A stretch of DNA of 64,000 nucleotides from Methylovirgula ligni (GCF_004135935.1 NZ_CP025086.1:372001-436000); one strand, 5' to 3'. Shown: positions 50,597 through 59,410, counted from the first letter of the stretch. Made by a program: numbers and translations. Notes: generated by a model from the sequence alone, not told the origin.

Positions 50597-52135
50597 ATGG
50601 TGGTACGTGTCGCGACGGTAGCCTTCGAGGGGATCGAAGCGCGGCCGGTCGATGTCCAGGTGCAGATCGCTAACGGCAATGTGATGTTCACGCTCGTCGG
50701 TCTCGGCGACAAGGCCATCGCCGAATCGCGCGAACGGGTGCGCGCAGCGCTCAACGCCTCGGGTCTTGCCCTGCCGGCGAAGCGGATCACCGTCAATCTC
50801 GCGCCCGCCGATCTGCCGAAGGAAGGCAGTCATTACGATCTGCCGATCGCCATCGGCATCATGGCGGCGATCGGCGCCATCCCCGCCGATGCGATCCAGG
50901 GCTTTACCGTTCTCGGCGAATTGGCCCTCGATGGCGCGATCACCGAAGTCGCCGGAGTTCTGCCTGCGGCCATCGCCGCCAATGCCCGCGGCCAGGGCCT
51001 CATCTGCCCGGAGGCACGCGGCGGTGAGGCCGCCTGGGCGTCGCAGGATATGGAGGTGCTGGCGCCGCGTTCGCTCATCCAGCTCGCCAACCATTTCAAG
51101 GGCGCTCAGGTCCTCAGCCGGCCGAGCCCGGCGATGCGCCAGGGCGGTGGAATGCTACCCGATCTGCGCGACATCAAGGGTCAGGAGAGCGCCAGGCGGG
51201 CGCTCGAGATCGCCGCGGCGGGCGGCCACAACCTGCTGATGAGCGGACCGCCGGGCGCCGGCAAATCCATGCTGGCGGCGCGGCTGCCTTCGATCCTGCC
51301 ACCGCTGACGCCGCGCGAACTGCTCGAAATCTCACTCATCCAATCCGTTGCCGGGCAATTGGCGGGTGGCGCGCTCACCGACCGGCGGCCGTTCCGCGCG
51401 CCGCATCATTCGGCCTCGATGGCGGCGCTGGTCGGCGGCGGCGTGCATGCGCGGCCGGGGGAAATTTCGCTCGCGCATCAGGGCGTCCTGTTTCTCGACG
51501 AATTGCCCGAGTTCCAGCCGCAGGTTCTCGATTCGCTGCGCCAGCCGCTGGAGACCGGCGAAGTCGCCATCGCGCGCGCCAATCACCGCATCACCTACCC
51601 GGCGCGTTTCCAGCTCGTCGCGGCGATGAACCCGTGCCGCTGCGGCCATGCTCTCGATCCGGGCTACAGTTGCAGCCGGCAGCCGGCCGCGCGGTGCGTC
51701 GGGCAATATCAGGCACGGCTCTCCGGCCCGCTGCTCGACCGGATCGACCTGATGATCGAAGTGCCTGCCGTCAACGCCGCCGATCTGCTGCTGCCGCCGG
51801 CGGCAGAGGGCTCGGCCGAAGTTGCCGCCCGCGTCGCCGCGGCGCGACAAGTGCAGGTGCGACGCTATTCCGAATTCGGCCTGCCGCATGTCTTCACCAA
51901 TGCGGCCGCCCCGGGCCACGCGATCGAAGATTTGGCGCGACCGGATACGGCGGGCATGGTTCTGCTGCGCGAGGCCTCCGAGCGGCTCAATCTGTCGGCG
52001 CGGGGCTTTTACCGCATCCTGAAACTGGCGCGCACGATCGCCGATCTTGACGGCGCCACGACCGTCGGACGGCCGCATCTCGCCGAGGCCTTGTCCTATC
52101 GCATCGGCGCGCCGAAGGAATTGCGCGCGGCCTAG
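50597..52135 (+). CDS. YifB/ComM family Mg-chelatase-like AAA+ ATPase
   Basis: A 512-residue helicase-type protein. The N-terminal ChlI domain (about 1-165) starts 'ARPVDVQVQIANG' and 'LVGLGDKAIAESRERVRAAL'. The AAA+ module has Walker A 'GPPGAGKSMLA', 'RPFRAPHHSAS', Walker B 'VLFLDELPEF', 'NPCRCG' and a Cys-rich insertion ('CSRQPAARC'). The C-terminus is a ChlI-type helical domain. ComM promotes branch migration during natural transformation. ATG 50597 lies close to a G-rich leader. Confidence 0.9.
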   Translation: MVVRVATVAFEGIEARPVDVQVQIANGNVMFTLVGLGDKAIAESRERVRAALNASGLALPAKRITVNLAPADLPKEGSHYDLPIAIGIMAAIGAIPADAIQGFTVLGELALDGAITEVAGVLPAAIAANARGQGLICPEARGGEAAWASQDMEVLAPRSLIQLANHFKGAQVLSRPSPAMRQGGGMLPDLRDIKGQESARRALEIAAAGGHNLLMSGPPGAGKSMLAARLPSILPPLTPRELLEISLIQSVAGQLAGGALTDRRPFRAPHHSASMAALVGGGVHARPGEISLAHQGVLFLDELPEFQPQVLDSLRQPLETGEVAIARANHRITYPARFQLVAAMNPCRCGHALDPGYSCSRQPAARCVGQYQARLSGPLLDRIDLMIEVPAVNAADLLLPPAAEGSAEVAARVAAARQVQVRRYSEFGLPHVFTNAAAPGHAIEDLARPDTAGMVLLREASERLNLSARGFYRILKLARTIADLDGATTVGRPHLAEALSYRIGAPKELRAA

Positions 52136-52255
52136 AGACGGCGCGCCGGATTGCAGGTCCTACCGCAATGCGGCATTTTATTTCTGGAGACTTTATAATT
52201 CGGGAATTTTTCTAATTATTGTGGGAATTTTAGAATTTTTTCCAAGTATTTTGCC

Positions 52256-52284
52256 TTGATTTTCGGACTTTTTCTTCCTATTCT
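52256..52284 (+). promoter_or_regulatory. Putative promoter of the lanmodulin-like gene
   Basis: TTGATT (52256-52261) and TATTCT (52279-52284) are spaced by 17 bases, 42 bases before the start codon, in an unusually AT-rich stretch of about 130 bases. Just upstream, gggaattttt-like words occur twice (about 52202 and 52223), possible activator or regulator sites. Confidence 0.4.
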
Positions 52285-52325
52285 TTCGATATAGTTTCGC
52301 ATTGCATCATTTTATGGAGAGACGC

Positions 52326-52739
52326 ATGCCCAAATTCCCGCGTTCCGTCGCGATTTTGTTTGGCGCGTTTGGTCTGTGCACCGCGCCGCTCGTTATGCTC
52401 CCGATTTCTTCGGCCTCTGCGGCAGCTTTGACCGCCGCTGATACCGACAAGGACGGCACGATCGACCTCAATGAGGCAAAGGCCGCCGCGAGCGTGGAAT
52501 TCGACAAGCTGGATAAGGACAAGGACGGCACGATCGACCTCAAGGAAGCCGCCCATCACGTCAGCAAAGCGAATTTCTCCGCGGCTAACTCGGATAATGA
52601 CAAGACACTGACCAAGGACGAATATCTCGCGCTTGTGACCAAGCTCTTCCGGGCAGCCGACAAGGAAAACGATGGCACCATCGATTCCAAGGAGCTGCAT
52701 TCGAAGGCGGGTATCGAGCTCGATCGCGCCATCCGCTGA
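52326..52739 (+). CDS. Periplasmic four-EF-hand protein, lanmodulin-like
   Basis: A 137-residue protein with a signal peptide (about 1-33, 'ISSASAAA'). The mature part is four EF-hands: loop 1 at 39-50 (DTDKDGTIDLNE), loop 2 at 63-74 (DKDKDGTIDLKE), loop 3 at 88-99 (NSDNDKTLTKDE) and loop 4 at 112-123 (DKENDGTIDSKE). The 12, 13 and 12 residue spacers equal those I recall for lanmodulin of Methylorubrum, and flanking 'AFDKL'-like and C-terminal 'IR' features also match. The proline at loop position 2 that marks lanmodulin is replaced by Thr, Lys, Ser and Lys; loop 3 lacks Gly6 and Asp9. It may bind Ca2+ or lanthanides. ATG 52326 follows 'ggagagacgc'. Confidence 0.8.
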   Translation: MPKFPRSVAILFGAFGLCTAPLVMLPISSASAAALTAADTDKDGTIDLNEAKAAASVEFDKLDKDKDGTIDLKEAAHHVSKANFSAANSDNDKTLTKDEYLALVTKLFRAADKENDGTIDSKELHSKAGIELDRAIR

Positions 52740-52784
52740 TCGGCACACGCCTTAAACTCTCGCCTTTCCGGGCAACACAATCGC

Positions 52785-52830
52785 AAGGCTTCGCGCATTA
52801 GATTGATCTATGCGCGAAGCCTTTCTTTTT
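52785..52830 (+). terminator. Strong intrinsic terminator after the lanmodulin-like gene
   Basis: A perfect 14-base stem, aaggcttcgcgcat (52785-52798) and atgcgcgaagcctt (52810-52823), with an 11-base loop, followed by tcttttt. It lies 46 bases after the stop codon. The 3' arm begins with the ATG used by the hybrid kinase gene, so the element also involves that gene's translation start. Confidence 0.8.
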
Positions 52831-54444
52831 CCGCCGCCCCCAGCCACGCCGGATACGGCAGCGCCGACGCCGGAAGTCGCAGCGCAGACCTATGCGCTGA
52901 AGGAAGCGGAAATCGCCCGCGACCGTGCCGAGGCCGCGAACGAAGCCAAATCCCGGCTTCTCGCCACCATGAGCCACGAGATTCGCACGCCGCTTAACGG
53001 CATTCTCGGGCTCGCCGATCTGCTGGCCGCGACCACGCTCGATCCCGAGCAGCGCGCCTATGTCGAGGCGATCCGCAACTCGGGCAAAAGCCTCGCCGGC
53101 CTTGTCGATGAAATCCTCGACCTTGCAAAACTCGAGGCCGGCAAGGTTCCGCTCACCGAGGCGCCATTCGATCTCGCCCTGCTGGTCGAAGGCGCTGTCG
53201 AGATTTTAGCGCCGCGCGCGCATGCGCGGGGTCTCGACATCGCAAGTTTCATTGGCGCCGATGTCCCGCCGCGCGTCGTCGGCGATGCGGCACGGCTGCG
53301 GCAGGTGCTGCTCAATCTCGTCGGCAATGCGGTGAAGTTCACCGCGCATGGCGGCATCGGCCTGCGCGTCGCGCGCGATCACGCGCAGATCAAATTCATC
53401 GTCAGCGATACCGGCCCGGGAATCGCGCCGCAGAGCGCCAAGTTCATCTTCGAGGAATTCACCCAGGCGACGCCACGCGAAGCGGGCGGCTCGGGTCTCG
53501 GCCTTGCGATCTCACGGCGGCTGGCCGAGCGGATGGGCGGCAGGCTCGAACTCGAATCGACCACGCCGCAAGGCTCGACCTTCGCGCTGACGCTGCCTCT
53601 GCCCGCCGCGGTGAGCGCCGATAAAGCCCCTGAGGAGCGTCTCGAACGGCGCATTCTAGTTGTCTCCCCCTCGCCCTTCGAGGCGCCTTATCTCGTCGAG
53701 AAATTGTTCGAGCTTGGCGCCGAAGTGACACGCGCCGCGAGCCTCAAATCCGGCCTCGCCGCCATCGAAAGCGCCCGCGCGGGCGATGCGCTGCCGCAGA
53801 CTCTGATTGTCGATTGCAGTCTTGGCGACAGCGCGGTTTTGACGCTGGGTGCAGCAGCGCAGGACGCCGGCATTGCGCAAAGGCTCGTACTGTTCACTGC
53901 CGCGGAGCGGCGCGCCTTCGGCCAGAAATCCCTCGCCGCATTCGACGGCTGGCTGGTGAAGCCGCTGCGGCTGCGCTCGCTGCTCGCCCGTCTTGGCGTC
54001 GAAGCGCCTGCTCCCGTGGCCGCCGCGCCGCCCGCTCCGCCCCTCGATCTTTCCGGCCGTCGAATTCTGCTGGCGGAGGACAATGACATCAACGCGCTGA
54101 TCCTGCAGAAGCATCTGGAAAAGCGCGGCGCGAAGATCACCCGCGTCGCCGATGGCGAAGCGGCGCTGACGCGAGCGCAAGCGGCTTTAACGGAAGTGGG
54201 CTTCGACGCCGTGATTCTCGACCTGCGGATGCCGGGGCTCGACGGCCTCACCCTGGCGCGGGAAATCCGCCGCCTCGAGAGCGAGGCCGGAGCCGCGCCC
54301 AGCCGGCTCATCGCCGTCTCGGCCGATGCCTTCAGAGATACCGAACGCGAGGCGCAGGCGTCGGGCATCGACCTCTTCCTGACCAAGCCCGTCGATTTTG
54401 CCGGCCTCGATGCGGCGCTTGCAGAGCTGTCTGCTAACCGCTGA
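52810..54444 (+). CDS. Soluble hybrid sensor histidine kinase / response regulator
   Basis: A 544-residue protein with no membrane helix. A short Pro-rich and coiled N-terminus (1-45) leads to HisKA with phospho-acceptor His56 in [12 protein letters not shown], then HATPase ('[10 protein letters not shown]', 'DTGPGIAP', '[13 protein letters not shown]'), a degenerate receiver-like domain (about 280-400), and an intact receiver with Asp471 ([11 protein letters not shown]). There is no input domain, so the signal must arrive through a partner or the N-terminus. An in-frame TGA at 52804 forces initiation at ATG 52810 or later, and that ATG lies in the 3' arm of the preceding terminator hairpin with no visible ribosome-binding site. 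Confidence 0.9.
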   Translation: MREAFLFPPPPATPDTAAPTPEVAAQTYALKEAEIARDRAEAANEAKSRLLATMSHEIRTPLNGILGLADLLAATTLDPEQRAYVEAIRNSGKSLAGLVDEILDLAKLEAGKVPLTEAPFDLALLVEGAVEILAPRAHARGLDIASFIGADVPPRVVGDAARLRQVLLNLVGNAVKFTAHGGIGLRVARDHAQIKFIVSDTGPGIAPQSAKFIFEEFTQATPREAGGSGLGLAISRRLAERMGGRLELESTTPQGSTFALTLPLPAAVSADKAPEERLERRILVVSPSPFEAPYLVEKLFELGAEVTRAASLKSGLAAIESARAGDALPQTLIVDCSLGDSAVLTLGAAAQDAGIAQRLVLFTAAERRAFGQKSLAAFDGWLVKPLRLRSLLARLGVEAPAPVAAAPPAPPLDLSGRRILLAEDNDINALILQKHLEKRGAKITRVADGEAALTRAQAALTEVGFDAVILDLRMPGLDGLTLAREIRRLESEAGAAPSRLIAVSADAFRDTEREAQASGIDLFLTKPVDFAGLDAALAELSANR

Positions 54445-55180
54445 GCTTGGCGATCAGCGCGTCGGAAATCTCGAAATTCGCATAGACATTCTGCACGTCG
54501 TCGTTGTCTTCGAGCACATCAACGAGCTTTAGAATCTTCTCGCCCGCCTCGTCGTCGACCGCGATGCTCGTCTGCGGCTTCCAGACGAAGCCGACCTTGC
54601 TCGGCTCACCGAATTTTGCTTCGAGTTTCTGCGCGACATCGCGCATCGCTTCGAGCGTCGTCGTAACCTGATGCGTTTCCTCGTTCGAGCTGACATCTTC
54701 GGCGCCGGCATCGATCGCGGCTTCGAGAATGGCATCCTCGGACGCGGCCTTCCGCGGAAACTCGATGACGCCGACATGATCGAACATGAAGGAGACGGCG
54801 CCGGTCTCGGCCAGCGTTCCGCCCGCCTTGCTGAAATACGAGCGCACTTCGCCCGCGGTGCGATTGCGATTGTCGGTCAGCGCCTCGACGATGACGGCGA
54901 CGCCGCCCGGCGCATAGCCCTCGTAGCGCACTTCATCGTAGTTCTCCGAATCGGCAGCGGAGGCCTTCTTGATCGCGCGCTCGATGTTGTCCTTCGGCAT
55001 GTTTTCCACGCGGGCGGCAAGCACCGCCGCGCGAAGCCGGGCATTCATCGCGGGGTCCGGCAGGCCGAGCTTGGCAGCGACGGTGATTTCGCGCGCCAGC
55101 TTGGAGAAGAGCTTGGAGCGGATCGCATCCTGCTTGCCCTTCTTGTGCATGATATTTTTGAACTGACTATGCCCTGCCAT
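54434..55180 (-). CDS. YebC/PmpR family protein
   Basis: A 248-residue member of the YebC family: '[19 protein letters not shown]' start, '[16 protein letters not shown]', '[14 protein letters not shown]' and '[23 protein letters not shown]'. These proteins are annotated as transcription regulators and more recently linked to easing ribosome stalling; which applies here cannot be told. The 3' end overlaps the convergent kinase gene by 11 bases. Confidence 0.94.
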   Translation of the reverse strand: MAGHSQFKNIMHKKGKQDAIRSKLFSKLAREITVAAKLGLPDPAMNARLRAAVLAARVENMPKDNIERAIKKASAADSENYDEVRYEGYAPGGVAVIVEALTDNRNRTAGEVRSYFSKAGGTLAETGAVSFMFDHVGVIEFPRKAASEDAILEAAIDAGAEDVSSNEETHQVTTTLEAMRDVAQKLEAKFGEPSKVGFVWKPQTSIAVDDEAGEKILKLVDVLEDNDDVQNVYANFEISDALIAKLSG

Positions 55181-55293
55181 GCGGACCTCTAATCCTGCCT
55201 AAAATCCGTGTTTCAACGCTATCGGCCGCGCTTGGCCGCCTTTTGGCCGCTCTATAAGCCGCCGGAGCGGGAAAATAAAGGAAGAGAGCCAGC

Positions 55294-55923
55294 CTAACCG
55301 GGCGCGTCCGGGCCGCCCAGGGCCGCGCCATGCTCGCTCCGGGCGGCCTCCCAGATTTCTCTTGCGGCATCGGCGTTGAGCGCGGCGATGCCGAGGCCGA
55401 CGACGATGTCCGGCCAGATGCTGGGCCAGAGCGCCGTCACGCCGGCCGCCGCCATGATCGCGATATTGGCGATCATATCGTTGCGGGCGGACAGAAACGC
55501 CGCCCGCGTCAGGCTGCCTGCCGCATTGCGCACCCGCGCCAGCAGGAGCGCACAGGTCGTGTTGACTGTGAAGGCCGCGAGGCCGGTCAACGCAAAGAGC
55601 GCGGGCTCCGGCACCAGCGGCGTGGCCGAGATGAGCTTATGCGCCAGGGTCACAAGGAACGCGATCGCGGGAAGCAGCAGCACGCCGGCGAACGCGAAGC
55701 CGAGCCGCGCCCGAGTCAATGGCGAGAGACGGACGGCGGCGAGCACCAGCAAACTCATCGCCGTGTCTTCGACGAAATCGACGCTGTCGGCGAAAAGCGA
55801 GACAGAGCCGATCGACAGGGCGACAATGAACTCGACAACAAAAAAAGTGAGATTCAGCCCGATGACGAGCCACAGCGTTTGCCGCAGCCGTTTATCAGCC
55901 TCTGACGGTCCCGCACCGGGCAT
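55294..55923 (-). CDS. Cation diffusion facilitator-like membrane protein
   Basis: A 209-residue protein with five to six helices, ending soon after the last helix, so it lacks the usual cytoplasmic C-terminal domain of CDF transporters. The helix-2 metal site reads 'ADSVDFVEDT' (Asp in place of the common His), and the helix-5 site reads 'RNDMIANI' where HxxxD is usual. Altered ligands suggest changed metal preference or a degraded site. Its ATG shares one base with the ymdB-like stop, so the two are coupled. Confidence 0.78.
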   Translation of the reverse strand: MPGAGPSEADKRLRQTLWLVIGLNLTFFVVEFIVALSIGSVSLFADSVDFVEDTAMSLLVLAAVRLSPLTRARLGFAFAGVLLLPAIAFLVTLAHKLISATPLVPEPALFALTGLAAFTVNTTCALLLARVRNAAGSLTRAAFLSARNDMIANIAIMAAAGVTALWPSIWPDIVVGLGIAALNADAAREIWEAARSEHGAALGGPDAPG

Positions 55924-56747
55924 CAGGATCCCTCCCAGAACTCCGGCCCCGCTTGCGAAAGTCGGCCGCCGATCCGCACCGGCGCGACCTTTACGGCATG
56001 GCCGCGCGCATCCGTTTCGACGGCGAGGCCACAGAGGGTCGCGGGACCGGCGGCCGGCTCCAGCCTGTTGCCCGGCAATTTGGTGACGAAGCGGCGCAGC
56101 GGCTCTTCCTTTTCCATGCCGATGACCGAATCATAATCGCCGGTCATGCCGGCGTCGCTCTGATAGGCGGTGCCCTGCGGCAGGATTTGATAATCGGCCG
56201 TCGGTACATGGGTATGCGTGCCGACGACGAGCGAGACGCGGCCGTCGACAAAATGCGCGAAACCCTGCTTCTCGCTGGTTGCCTCGGCATGAAAATCGAC
56301 AATCGCCGCATCGCAGGCCTCGCCCAGCGGACAGGCGGCGATCTCCCGCTCGCCGACGGCGAAAGGATCGTCGAGTGCGTCCATGAACAGCCGGCCCATG
56401 AGATTGATGACGAGCACGCGGGCGCCGGCCGCCGTCTCGATCAGCGCCGCGCCGCGGCCCGGTGCACCGGGCGGAAAATTCGCCGGACGCACAAGGCGCG
56501 GCTGATGGGTGATGAAGCTCAGAGCCTCGCGCTGATCGAAGGCGTGATTGCCAAGCGTCACGCAATCCGCGCCGGCGGCGAGGAAATCACCGAAGATCGC
56601 CTCGGTGATGCCGAACCCGCCGGCGGCGTTCTCACCATTGACGACGACGCAATCGAGCCGCCACGCCCGGCGCAAATCGGGCAGAGTGTCGGTGAGCGCA
56701 AGCCGCCCGGCCCGGCCGACGATATCGCCGATGAAGAGAAGCCGCAT
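55923..56747 (-). CDS. YmdB family metallophosphoesterase
   Basis: A 274-residue calcineurin-like phosphoesterase of the YmdB/TIGR00282 type. Metal-binding residues appear in 'FIGDIVGRAG', 'VNGENAAGG', 'TLGNHAFDQ' and 'VVGTHTHVPTADYQILP'. Bacterial YmdB hydrolyses 2',3'-cyclic nucleotides and affects RNA turnover and biofilm choice in Bacillus. It directly precedes the CDF-like gene with a one-base overlap. Confidence 0.92.
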   Translation of the reverse strand: MRLLFIGDIVGRAGRLALTDTLPDLRRAWRLDCVVVNGENAAGGFGITEAIFGDFLAAGADCVTLGNHAFDQREALSFITHQPRLVRPANFPPGAPGRGAALIETAAGARVLVINLMGRLFMDALDDPFAVGEREIAACPLGEACDAAIVDFHAEATSEKQGFAHFVDGRVSLVVGTHTHVPTADYQILPQGTAYQSDAGMTGDYDSVIGMEKEEPLRRFVTKLPGNRLEPAAGPATLCGLAVETDARGHAVKVAPVRIGGRLSQAGPEFWEGS

Positions 56748-56783
56748 TCAGAAATCCCGCTGCTTTGCCAGCATAAAAGGTGG

Positions 56784-57155
56784 CTAGCCGAAACGCCAAT
56801 TGTCGAACGGCCCCTTGAAGACGAAGAAGGCGCCGAGCGCAATCAGGCCGAAGCCGACGACATGGTTAAGCGTCAGACGCTGGCCGAGATACAGTACCGA
56901 GAAGACCGCGAAGACGATGAGCGTGATGACCTCCTGCATGGCCTTCAGCTCCGCCCCGTCATAAACCGCGCTGCCATAGCGGTTGGCCGGTACGGCGAAG
57001 CAATATTCGGCCAGCGCGATCATCCAGCTCAGGATGATGACCAACCACAGCGGCTTGTCCTTGAACTTCAAATGCCCGTACCAGGCGAAGGTCATGAAGA
57101 TGTTGGAGCAGGTGAGAAGAACAATCGGCAGCAGGCGCGTCGGGATGTTGAGCAT
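56784..57155 (-). CDS. DMT family / DUF486 membrane protein
   Basis: A 123-residue protein with four membrane helices, matching DUF486: 'NIFMTFAWYGHLKF', 'WMIALAEYCFAVPANR', 'AELKAMQEVITLIVFAVFS' and 'LNHVVGFGLIALGAFFVF'. It resembles one half of a small multidrug/DMT transporter and probably dimerises. ATG 57155 has 'cggaagg' upstream; a start 14 codons earlier would overlap fthC. The function is unknown. Confidence 0.85.
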   Translation of the reverse strand: MLNIPTRLLPIVLLTCSNIFMTFAWYGHLKFKDKPLWLVIILSWMIALAEYCFAVPANRYGSAVYDGAELKAMQEVITLIVFAVFSVLYLGQRLTLNHVVGFGLIALGAFFVFKGPFDNWRFG

Positions 57156-57178
57156 GAAAGCCTTCCGTTGGGACGCGG

Positions 57179-57751
57179 CTAGCCGCAGGTAATCCATTCG
57201 CGGTCGGTCAGGACGTAATCGAGTTTTTCGTCATAAGGCTCGGCCGGAATCGCAGCAAATTCCTGCGCCGCATAGGCGATGCCAACGGCGACGATCTCTT
57301 GCCTCTGCCGTAGCCGTGCCAAAGTGCGATCGTAAAAGCCCGCGCCATAGCCAAGACGATTGCCGGCGCGGTCGAAGCCTGCGACCGGCACGAAGAGCAG
57401 ATCGGGAAAAACCTCCGGCGCCAGCACTGGCTCCATGATGCCCCATTTGGCCTCGGCAAGCGGACTGCCCGGCGCCCAGAGACGGAATTCCAGCGGTTTG
57501 CGAAAGCCCTGCATCACCGGAAGCGCGGTCGCGATGCCCCGCGCTGCGAGGCGCTCGAGCAATGGCAGCGTCGCAACCTCATCCTTGATCGCCCAGAAGG
57601 CCGAGGCGATCTTGGCGCCGTGCGCAGCGGCGAAATCGGCGCCGGTCTCAGCAAGCCGCGCCGCGAAGGCGCGCGCCTGCGGCTCCGTCACCTGCGCCCG
57701 CCGCGCCAGAGCTTCGGCGCGCAAGGCGGCTTTGGAGGGCGCATCCGTCAA
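57179..57751 (-). CDS. fthC: 5-formyltetrahydrofolate cyclo-ligase
   Basis: A 190-residue enzyme converting 5-formyl-THF to 5,10-methenyl-THF with ATP. The family motifs are 'SFWAIKDEVAT', 'LLFVPVAGFDRAGNRLGYGAGFYDRTL' and the C-terminal 'DYVLTDREW'. Translation starts at TTG 57751. It lies about 30 bases downstream of the 6S RNA gene on the same strand, the conserved ssrS-fthC (ygfA) order of proteobacteria. Confidence 0.93.
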   Translation of the reverse strand: MTDAPSKAALRAEALARRAQVTEPQARAFAARLAETGADFAAAHGAKIASAFWAIKDEVATLPLLERLAARGIATALPVMQGFRKPLEFRLWAPGSPLAEAKWGIMEPVLAPEVFPDLLFVPVAGFDRAGNRLGYGAGFYDRTLARLRQRQEIVAVGIAYAAQEFAAIPAEPYDEKLDYVLTDREWITCG

Positions 57752-57780
57752 GGCCGGGCTGGATGATCTCGCGTGAAGGG

Positions 57781-57933
57781 AAAGCGCGGGGCCACGATGG
57801 CCGTGGGATTCGATCCCGGGAACCTACAAAGTAGGTGGGCGCCGTGTACCCTAGCCCACGGGCTAAGACAGGGACAGCTCCCGTCGAGATCAATAAGGCC
57901 CCGGGGAATATGATCCTCACGCACCCCGCAGCT
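57781..57933 (-). ncRNA. ssrS: 6S RNA
   Basis: On the reverse strand, GCGGGG near 57930 pairs with CCCCGC near 57790, closing a long imperfect rod of about 150 nucleotides. Internal features include a purine/pyrimidine-rich central bulge ('GATCATATTCCCCGGGG') and the distal hairpin 'CACCTACTTTGTAGGTTC' followed by 'GGGATCGAATCCC', which I recognise from alphaproteobacterial 6S RNAs. Its place directly upstream of fthC agrees. 6S RNA mimics an open promoter and binds sigma70-RNA polymerase in stationary phase. The ends are estimated from pairing. Confidence 0.78.
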
Positions 57934-57962
57934 CCGCCCGATCAATTTAGGCTTGCCGGGCG

Positions 57963-57983
57963 GCGATTGCCAGAGGCAATCGC
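57963..57983 (-). terminator. Hairpin between rplT and the 6S RNA gene
   Basis: A perfect 9-base stem gcgattgcc / ggcaatcgc with loop aga, 29 bases after the rplT stop. No T-run follows on the reverse strand, so it may be an RNA-processing or 3'-end-stabilising hairpin rather than a full intrinsic terminator. Confidence 0.45.
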
Positions 57984-58011
57984 GCACCAAATCGGGATGC
58001 GTTCCGGGGAT

Positions 58012-58377
58012 TCAGGCCTGCGCCGGCAGGGCGCCCTTGACCTGCTCGACGATCGCCTTGAACGCCGCCGGTTCGCTGATCGCGAGCTCGGACAGCACTT
58101 TGCGGTCGATCTCGATGCCAGCCCGGTCGAGGCCGTTGATGAAGCGCGAATAGGTCAGGCCGAATTCGCGCACCGCGGCGTTGAGGCGCTGGATCCACAA
58201 AGCGCGGAACTCGCGCTTGCGAACCTTGCGGTCGCGCGTCGCATATTGCATCGAGCGATCGACCGCCGCCTTGGCGGCACGGATGGTATTCTTGCGGCGG
58301 CCGTAGAAACCTTTGGCGGCCTTCAGGGTCTTCTTATGCTTGGCGTGCGAGGTGACGCCGCGTTTGACGCGAGCCAT
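58012..58377 (-). CDS. rplT: 50S ribosomal protein L20
   Basis: A 121-residue basic protein with the L20 hallmarks '[30 protein letters not shown]' and '[16 protein letters not shown]', and '[10 protein letters not shown]'. It binds 23S rRNA early in assembly and in many bacteria represses its own operon. It follows rpmI by 50 bases; pheS, which often comes next, is replaced here by 6S RNA and fthC. Confidence 0.97.
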   Translation of the reverse strand: MARVKRGVTSHAKHKKTLKAAKGFYGRRKNTIRAAKAAVDRSMQYATRDRKVRKREFRALWIQRLNAAVREFGLTYSRFINGLDRAGIEIDRKVLSELAISEPAAFKAIVEQVKGALPAQA

Positions 58378-58427
58378 GAAACATCTCCGAAAATCACGAA
58401 ATCAAGGAAGCTGGCGACGGCCCGGAA

Positions 58428-58628
58428 TCAGCTGTTGGGCAGGAAGAACTTCTTCACATTGTCGCCGTCGGTCTTGAACAGCACGTTGGTGCCGCGCAGA
58501 TTGCGGATCTGCTTGTTGGTGCGCTTGATCATGCCGTGGCGCTTGCCGCGATGGGCATAGACCACTTTGCCGGTGCCGGTCAGCTTGAAACGCTTCTTGG
58601 CGCCGGACTTCGTCTTCAACTTGGGCAT
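58428..58628 (-). CDS. rpmI: 50S ribosomal protein L35
   Basis: A 66-residue basic protein, '[22 protein letters not shown]' and '[19 protein letters not shown]', matching L35 throughout. It lies in the conserved infC-rpmI-rplT order. The 254-base space to infC is large for this operon and may contain a promoter or control element; I see a short stem gagcgg/ccgctc at about 58683-58702 in it. Confidence 0.97.
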   Translation of the reverse strand: MPKLKTKSGAKKRFKLTGTGKVVYAHRGKRHGMIKRTNKQIRNLRGTNVLFKTDGDNVKKFFLPNS

Positions 58629-58882
58629 TTGCTCGTCTCCATAGGCGGACCCGCGCCGGGCGCGGCCACCAGATTTTTGTTTGAGCGGAAAAAATCCCGC
58701 TCCCGTTCGTTACCGAACGAGCGAACAAACCGCCACGGCAGCCCTTATCAGCCGGGCGGTTCGGGGAAGCGGTGCTTATAAGCGCAAAGCGGCTGCGAAG
58801 GCAACCGCCGCATTTGGCGTTTTGGAACCGGATGCGGGTGGAAAACCGCTCCGCATTTTTCCCTGTCCCAGCCGGAAAGTGC

Positions 58883-59410
58883 CTATTTTGGCGCCAGGAC
58901 CATCACCATCTGGCGGCCTTCCATCGACGGCTCGGCCTCGACCTTGGCAAATGGCAGGGTCTCGCTGCGGACCCGCTCCAAAAGCTTGTAGCCAAGCTCC
59001 TGATGCGCCATCTCGCGGCCACGGAAGCGCAAAGTGACCTTCACCTTGTCGCCTTCCTCGAAAAACCGCATCACCGACTTCATCTTGACCCCATAATCAT
59101 GGTCATCGATGCCGGGACGCAGCTTGATCTCCTTGATCTCAACGATTTTCTGCTTTTTGCGCGCTTCGGCGGCCTTCTTCTGCTCGAGAAAGCGGAATTT
59201 GCCGTAATCCAGAATTTTGCAGACGGGCGGGTTGGCTGTCGGAACGATCTCGACAAGGTCCAAGCCGGCATCATCGGCCAATTGCTGCGCCTCGAGAATC
59301 TGGACGATGCCGCGGTTCTGACCTTCGGCGTCGATAAGCTGAACTTCGCGGACGCGGATTTCTCGGTTAATGCGCGGCCCATCTTTTTGCGGGGCCTGGG
59401 TGCTCTTCAT
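58883..59410 (-). CDS. infC: Translation initiation factor IF-3
   Basis: A 175-residue IF-3 that prevents subunit joining and checks the start codon. The N domain has '[23 protein letters not shown]' and '[19 protein letters not shown]'; the C domain has '[18 protein letters not shown]' and '[17 protein letters not shown]'. It begins with ATG at 59410 rather than the rare AUU-type start used for autocontrol in enterobacteria; the leader 'aaaaggagattg' gives a good ribosome-binding site. Confidence 0.97.
   Translation of the reverse strand: MKSTQAPQKDGPRINREIRVREVQLIDAEGQNRGIVQILEAQQLADDAGLDLVEIVPTANPPVCKILDYGKFRFLEQKKAAEARKKQKIVEIKEIKLRPGIDDHDYGVKMKSVMRFFEEGDKVKVTLRFRGREMAHQELGYKLLERVRSETLPFAKVEAEPSMEGRQMVMVLAPK

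Noticed and set aside
57801-57860. A possible tRNA, because of the tRNA-like 'gggatcgaatccc' on the minus strand
   Set aside because: No acceptor, D or anticodon arms fold around it; it fits the terminal hairpin region of 6S RNA instead.
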